From assembly GCA_964399475.1 (NCBI GenBank), contig CAYNRB010000051.1:1-16606 (forward strand): a stretch of DNA of 16,606 bases. Reading direction: 5' to 3'. The notes below the pieces were generated by a model. The model was not told the DNA's origin and did not search any database. It was given only the letters and a program-made list of their open reading frames with translations. The position numbers and the translations under genes are program-made. This document shows, in pieces, positions 13,600-16,606 of the stretch. Position 1 is the first letter of the stretch. Every line of letters begins with the position of its first letter. The DNA comes from QPIN01 sp964399475. Its GTDB lineage: Bacteria > Pseudomonadota > Gammaproteobacteria > Methylococcales > Methylomonadaceae.

Positions 13600-14988
13600 A
13601 TGACGCATACAAAACACCAAAAAATTTCTTTAGCCTATTTTGAAGATAGCTCAATTATTTTTGAGACTATTAAAAATAAACCCTGGGCAGTTTTTCTAGA
13701 TAGTGGTTCGCCCTATAGCAATCAGGGGCGTTACGATATTATATCGAGTGATCCGCAAGTGACATTGGTAACGAATGGAAACACTACGCAAATTACGCAA
13801 CAAGGTCAGGTAAGTTATTCAAATGAAGATCCTTTTGAATTAGTAAAACGTCACCTGGAAAACGAATATGAACCCATTGAAGATATTCCTTTTACGGGAG
13901 GTGCGATTGGATATTTTTCTTATGATCTGGCTCGCCGCTTAGAAAAGCTTCCTGTCATCTCCAAAAATCAAGAAAATATTGCTGATATGGCTGTGGGTAT
14001 TTATCAATGGGTTGTGATTATTGATCATTTAAAAAAACAGAGTTACTTGATAGCGCATGAAACCGAGCAACATGATTGGCAAGATTTAATTAATCAATTC
14101 AGCAGAATTCCAAAAAATATAAAAACAGAAGTTTTTTCAATTTTAGAAAAGCCAAAGTCAAATATGGATAAAGCAACCTATCAGACTGCATTTTCAAAAA
14201 TAAAAAAATATTTGAAAGAAGGCGACTGCTATCAGGTTAATTTGTCTCAACGATTTAGTAGCCCCTGTTCAGGAGACCCGTGGATAGCCTATAAGAAATT
14301 AAGAGAAATTAATTCGGCACCGTATAGTGCCTATCTCAATTATCCTGAATTACAAGTATTAAGTTCTTCTCCCGAAAGGTTTCTAAAAGTAACCGAAGGG
14401 TTGGTTGAAACCAAACCTATCAAAGGAACGCGCCCTAGAATTGGAGATAAAAATCAGGATAAAAAACAAATTGAAGCACTGAAATCCAGCAAAAAAGACC
14501 GTGCAGAAAATGTCATGATTGTAGACTTATTAAGAAATGATATTAGCAAGAATTGCAAAGAAGGTTCTGTGAAAGTCCCTAATTTATTTAAAGTAGAAAG
14601 TTTTGCAACAGTTCATCATTTGGTTAGTACCGTAACGGGTGTTTTGGAAAAAGGCCACCATGCGCTGGATTTACTAAGAAATTGTTTTCCAGGTGGCTCA
14701 ATTACTGGAGCCCCAAAAATACGATCCATGGAAATTATCGAAGAATTAGAACCCAATCAACGGGGAATTTATTGTGGTGCCATTGGTTATATTGGATTTA
14801 ATGGCAATATGGATACCAATATAGCGATCAGAACCTTGGTTCATTCAAGTAACACCATTCGTTTCTGGGCCGGAGGCGGCATTGTAAATGACTCCAATAT
14901 GGAAGAAGAATATCAGGAAAGTTTTGACAAAGCAGAGGCTTTACTAAATTTGATGGAACAATTCGGTCAGCATAAAGAAAAGTGTTAA
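13600..14988 (+). CDS. pabB: Aminodeoxychorismate synthase component I PabB
   Basis: PabB converts chorismate and ammonia to 4-amino-4-deoxychorismate, leading to p-aminobenzoate for folate and, in methylotrophs, for the arylamine of H4MPT. The 462-residue length is normal. The chorismate-binding fold shows PIKGTRPR (273-280), in which Lys275 marks PabB and separates it from TrpE (PIAGT). It also shows the DLLRNDI segment (309-315), CFPGGSITGAPK (362-373) and AGGGIVNDSN (424-433). It also has the N-terminal anthranilate-synthase-I-type domain with GGAIGYFSYD (100-109). No pabA glutamine amidotransferase gene is in this window. It lies 25 bases after the MfnF-like gene without an evident Shine-Dalgarno and may be translated by coupling. 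Repeats follow it. Confidence 0.95.
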   Translation: MTHTKHQKISLAYFEDSSIIFETIKNKPWAVFLDSGSPYSNQGRYDIISSDPQVTLVTNGNTTQITQQGQVSYSNEDPFELVKRHLENEYEPIEDIPFTGGAIGYFSYDLARRLEKLPVISKNQENIADMAVGIYQWVVIIDHLKKQSYLIAHETEQHDWQDLINQFSRIPKNIKTEVFSILEKPKSNMDKATYQTAFSKIKKYLKEGDCYQVNLSQRFSSPCSGDPWIAYKKLREINSAPYSAYLNYPELQVLSSSPERFLKVTEGLVETKPIKGTRPRIGDKNQDKKQIEALKSSKKDRAENVMIVDLLRNDISKNCKEGSVKVPNLFKVESFATVHHLVSTVTGVLEKGHHALDLLRNCFPGGSITGAPKIRSMEIIEELEPNQRGIYCGAIGYIGFNGNMDTNIAIRTLVHSSNTIRFWAGGGIVNDSNMEEEYQESFDKAEALLNLMEQFGQHKEKC

Positions 14989-15019
14989 TTGAACAGAATA
15001 TCAAACTGACTCTATTCTT

Positions 15020-15037
15020 GTTCCCACGCGCCAGCGT
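15020..15037. repeat. Half copy of GTTCCCACGC element
   Basis: GTTCCCACGC (15020-15029) followed by GCCAGCGT reproduces one arm and the loop region of the element at 11439-11461. The closing GGGAAC arm is absent, so the copy is truncated. Confidence 0.5.
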
Positions 15038-15157
15038 TATGTTATACAGAACTTAGCCATGCCTGAATTGCAATAAAAAGGTCAAAAATAAATTCAACCT
15101 AATTAAGGTATCTAATATAAAACCTAGGGCAACCGTCACTGGTATTGAATTAACGGG

Positions 15158-15235
15158 TAGCCTGGATGTAGCGCAGCAGAATCTGGGAAGGTAGATGCGA
15201 CTGATCCCGGATTCCGCTACGCTCCATCCAGGCTA
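15158..15235. repeat. 31-base inverted repeat pair (REP-like)
   Basis: The left arm (15158-15188) begins TAGCCTGGATGTAGCG. The right arm (15205-15235) is its inverted copy, identical at 27 of 31 positions. The 16-base spacer would form a loop. The hairpin is long and GC-rich compared with its surroundings. The same unit occurs singly at 5974-6004. The arrangement is that of paired REP elements (BIME-like), which in other bacteria are spread by RAYT-type transposases. No T-run follows either arm. Confidence 0.8.
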
Positions 15236-15332
15236 CATTGATGGTATATCTGAGTGGCTGTCGGTCTTTATTTTCCCTTGGAATTTGTAGCGGATACCGA
15301 ATAAGCCCACATAATTCAAAAAAACAGCCCCC

Positions 15333-15905
15333 ATGAGAATAGTTAAACTAGGAGGCAGTCTTATGCAAGACAAAGCCTTTCTCATACAAAGCCTAAACAT
15401 TCTGGCCAAGCAAACCAAAGATAAAATAGTAATAGTCCCAGGTGGTGGTGATTTTGCAAATCAGATCCGTTCCCTACAGCAACAATGGAATTTTAATCAA
15501 GAAACAGCGCATCAAATGGCAATTTTAGCCATGCAACAAATGGCATTACTGTTCAAAAGTATAAATCAGTCCTTGAGCGTAGCCAATACTGTCACTAAAA
15601 TTCAACAAAGATTAACGCATCATTCTATCGTCATCTGGTCTCCAGAAATTAAAGAGCTTGATTCATCAAATATCAAAGCAAGCTGGGATATAACCTCAGA
15701 TAGTTTATCAGCATGGCTGGCAGAGCAATTAAATGCAAAAGAATTGATTGTGGTAAAATCAGCAAAAATCCCAACAAAAACAAATGTTGTAGCGATGCAG
15801 AAACAGGGCTTGCTTGATAAAGCATTTCACCAATTTACAAACAACGCATCCTATAAAATTAATATAATCAACAAACACAGCTTTAATGAATATTTCCCCC
15901 TTTAG
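15333..15905 (+). CDS. MfnE-like amino-acid-kinase-fold protein
   Basis: A 190-residue kinase of the amino acid kinase fold (COG2054 type, Orf9 of methylotroph clusters). Archaeal MfnE phosphorylates aminomethylfuran phosphate to the diphosphate, which MfnF then uses. The canonical beginning IVKLGGSL (3-10) binds phosphate. VPGGGDFANQIR (35-46) is the second glycine loop, and SWDITSDSLSAWLA (117-130) is a family hallmark. IVVKSAKIP and the C-terminal INIINKHSFNEY complete the fold. The ATG at 15333 is the first start after an in-frame TAA at 15312. No Shine-Dalgarno is visible (CAGCCCCC precedes it). The end overlaps the DUF2959 gene by 20 bases. It probably completes a methylofuran set with the MfnD- and MfnF-like genes, but is separated from them by about 344 bases of repeats. 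Confidence 0.87.
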   Translation: MRIVKLGGSLMQDKAFLIQSLNILAKQTKDKIVIVPGGGDFANQIRSLQQQWNFNQETAHQMAILAMQQMALLFKSINQSLSVANTVTKIQQRLTHHSIVIWSPEIKELDSSNIKASWDITSDSLSAWLAEQLNAKELIVVKSAKIPTKTNVVAMQKQGLLDKAFHQFTNNASYKINIINKHSFNEYFPL

Positions 15906-16548
15906 TCCATTGTTTTCATTCTTGAAACAAAGAATAGATAATATTTATTACCAAAGTAGAGAGTCAATTCTAGGCCATCATAAACGAGACATCGTTGTTA
16001 TTCAGGTCGACCAAGCCTGTAACAGCCTAAAAGCCACAAGAGACCAGTTTGAAGATGCATTACAGCAATTCAAAAGTATTGTTTCGGTAGATCAATCCTC
16101 ATTAGAGCAACGCTATAATTTACTTAAAAGACAATTTGAATTTTGTAAAGCCAGATCTGAAGATGTCAGCCATCGAATAGCAGGCATTGAAGAAGTCACC
16201 ACATCATTATTTAATGAATGGGAAGATGAATTGGGGCAATATAGTAACCGTACCCTACGTACCCAAAGTCGACGGCAGTTAAAATCATCCAAAAAACAAT
16301 ATGCAAAATTATTAAAGACCCTGCGTAAAGCTGAAAGCCGTATCCACCCCGTTTTATCTGGGTTTAAAGATCAGGTTTTATTTTTAAAACACAATCTTAA
16401 CGCACAAGCTATTGCCGCTCTACAGCATGAATTTGTAGAAATAAGCATTGATATTTCGCAATTAATAGAAATCATGGAAATTACTATTAATGAAGCCAGT
16501 CAGTTTGTATCTACTTTGGTTGATCAGAAGGCTTTGCCTTCTGCGTAG
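15886..16548 (+). CDS. DUF2959 family coiled-coil protein
   Basis: A 220-residue protein of the DUF2959 family, of unknown function. The conserved core begins ESILGHHKRDIVVIQVDQA (26-44) and includes HRIAGIEEVTTSLFNEWEDEL (residues near 97-117), QYSNRTLR and LFLKHNLNAQAIAALQ. Most of it is predicted helical with heptad-like coiled-coil spacing. Many family members, as I recall them, start with a lipoprotein signal and a lipobox cysteine before the equivalent of YYQSRESILG. Here residues 1-20 (MNISPFSPLFSFLKQRIDNI) show neither, so cytoplasmic location is more likely. The ATG lies inside the end of the MfnE-like gene (20-base overlap), with an in-frame TAA 21 bases upstream, so no longer start exists. 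Coupling to MfnE is likely. A link to C1 metabolism is not established. Confidence 0.8.
   Translation: MNISPFSPLFSFLKQRIDNIYYQSRESILGHHKRDIVVIQVDQACNSLKATRDQFEDALQQFKSIVSVDQSSLEQRYNLLKRQFEFCKARSEDVSHRIAGIEEVTTSLFNEWEDELGQYSNRTLRTQSRRQLKSSKKQYAKLLKTLRKAESRIHPVLSGFKDQVLFLKHNLNAQAIAALQHEFVEISIDISQLIEIMEITINEASQFVSTLVDQKALPSA
16525..16543 (+). repeat. Perfect hairpin at end of DUF2959 gene
   Basis: CAGAAGGC (16525-16532), a TTT loop and GCCTTCTG (16536-16543) form an eight-pair perfect stem within the last codons. No T-run follows directly, so it may protect the mRNA 3' end or be incidental. Confidence 0.5.
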
Positions 16549-16557
16549 TAGGTACCC

Positions 16558-16580
16558 AGGTAAAATTAATTTAACCTTTT
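16558..16580 (+). terminator. Weak AT-rich terminator candidate
   Basis: AGGTAAAA and TTTAACCT form a mostly A-T stem with one mismatch around TTAA, followed by a TTTT run that overlaps the stem end. It lies 10 bases after the DUF2959 stop. Stem stability is low, so it may work only together with the hairpin at 16525-16543. Confidence 0.3.
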
Positions 16581-16606
16581 AAGAAAACTCTATATTGTAA
16601 GTTGAC

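Larger units (their letters stand above)
14989..15332. other. Repeat-rich stretch between pabB and MfnE-like gene
   Basis: No gene is evident. It contains a half copy of the GTTCCCACGC element (15020) and a long inverted repeat of the 31-base REP-like unit (15158-15235). The MfnE-like gene follows without an evident ribosome-binding site. Confidence 0.6.

Noticed and set aside
1..16606. CRISPR array, defence system or prophage
   Set aside because: No regularly spaced direct repeats, cas, nuclease, integrase or phage structural genes were seen; the repeats present are REP-like and IS-related.

Overview
The window looks like part of the chromosome of an AT-rich gammaproteobacterial methylotroph, most likely a methanotroph of the Methylococcales. 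FabA, FabB and TtcA are of gammaproteobacterial type. The right-hand two thirds carries genes for bacterial tetrahydromethanopterin (H4MPT) and methylofuran C1 transfer: mch, fae, three ATP-grasp ligases, a CitG-like protein, a HisA-like protein, an MfnF-like protein, an MfnE-like kinase and pabB. The genus is inferred from gene content only.

Layout. Bases 1-431 hold no gene, only small repeats and a strong hairpin. A tRNA-Ser(UGA) gene follows at 432-521, then about 700 bases without a recognisable gene, then a small single-RRM RNA-binding protein with a TTG start. Bases 1486-3109 are decayed mobile DNA: an unplaced fragment and a nearly complete but broken ISL3-family element with recognisable terminal inverted repeats. 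From 3185 the sequence is orderly: an operator-like palindrome over a consensus -10 box, the fabA-fabB pair for unsaturated fatty acid synthesis, and ttcA for tRNA 2-thiocytidine.

The C1 region begins at 6034 with an OrfY-type ATP-grasp gene that runs into a 100-N assembly gap. Mch (methenyl-H4MPT cyclohydrolase) begins just after the gap. The two read as one open frame only because the N run happens to keep frame. A RimK-like ATP-grasp ligase (orf5 type), a CitG/MdcB-like protein (orf7 type, 4-base overlap) and fae follow. A hairpin terminator separates fae from a convergent HisA-like gene. A second plus-strand run holds an MfnD-like ATP-grasp ligase whose conserved N-terminus lies upstream of its first ATG, an MfnF-like protein and pabB. 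After a repeat-rich gap come an MfnE-like kinase and an overlapping DUF2959 gene.

How the genes fit together. Fae condenses formaldehyde with H4MPT and Mch acts two steps later on methenyl-H4MPT. The MfnD-, MfnE- and MfnF-like proteins match the archaeal steps that build the methanofuran core. PabB would supply p-aminobenzoate, the arylamine of H4MPT. The roles of the OrfY, orf5, orf7 and HisA-like proteins are known mainly by association with this pathway. The points most worth checking are the probable ATA start (or base error) of the MfnD-like gene, the DUF2959 protein overlapping the MfnE-like gene, the palindrome over the fabAB promoter, and a 31-base REP-like repeat family.
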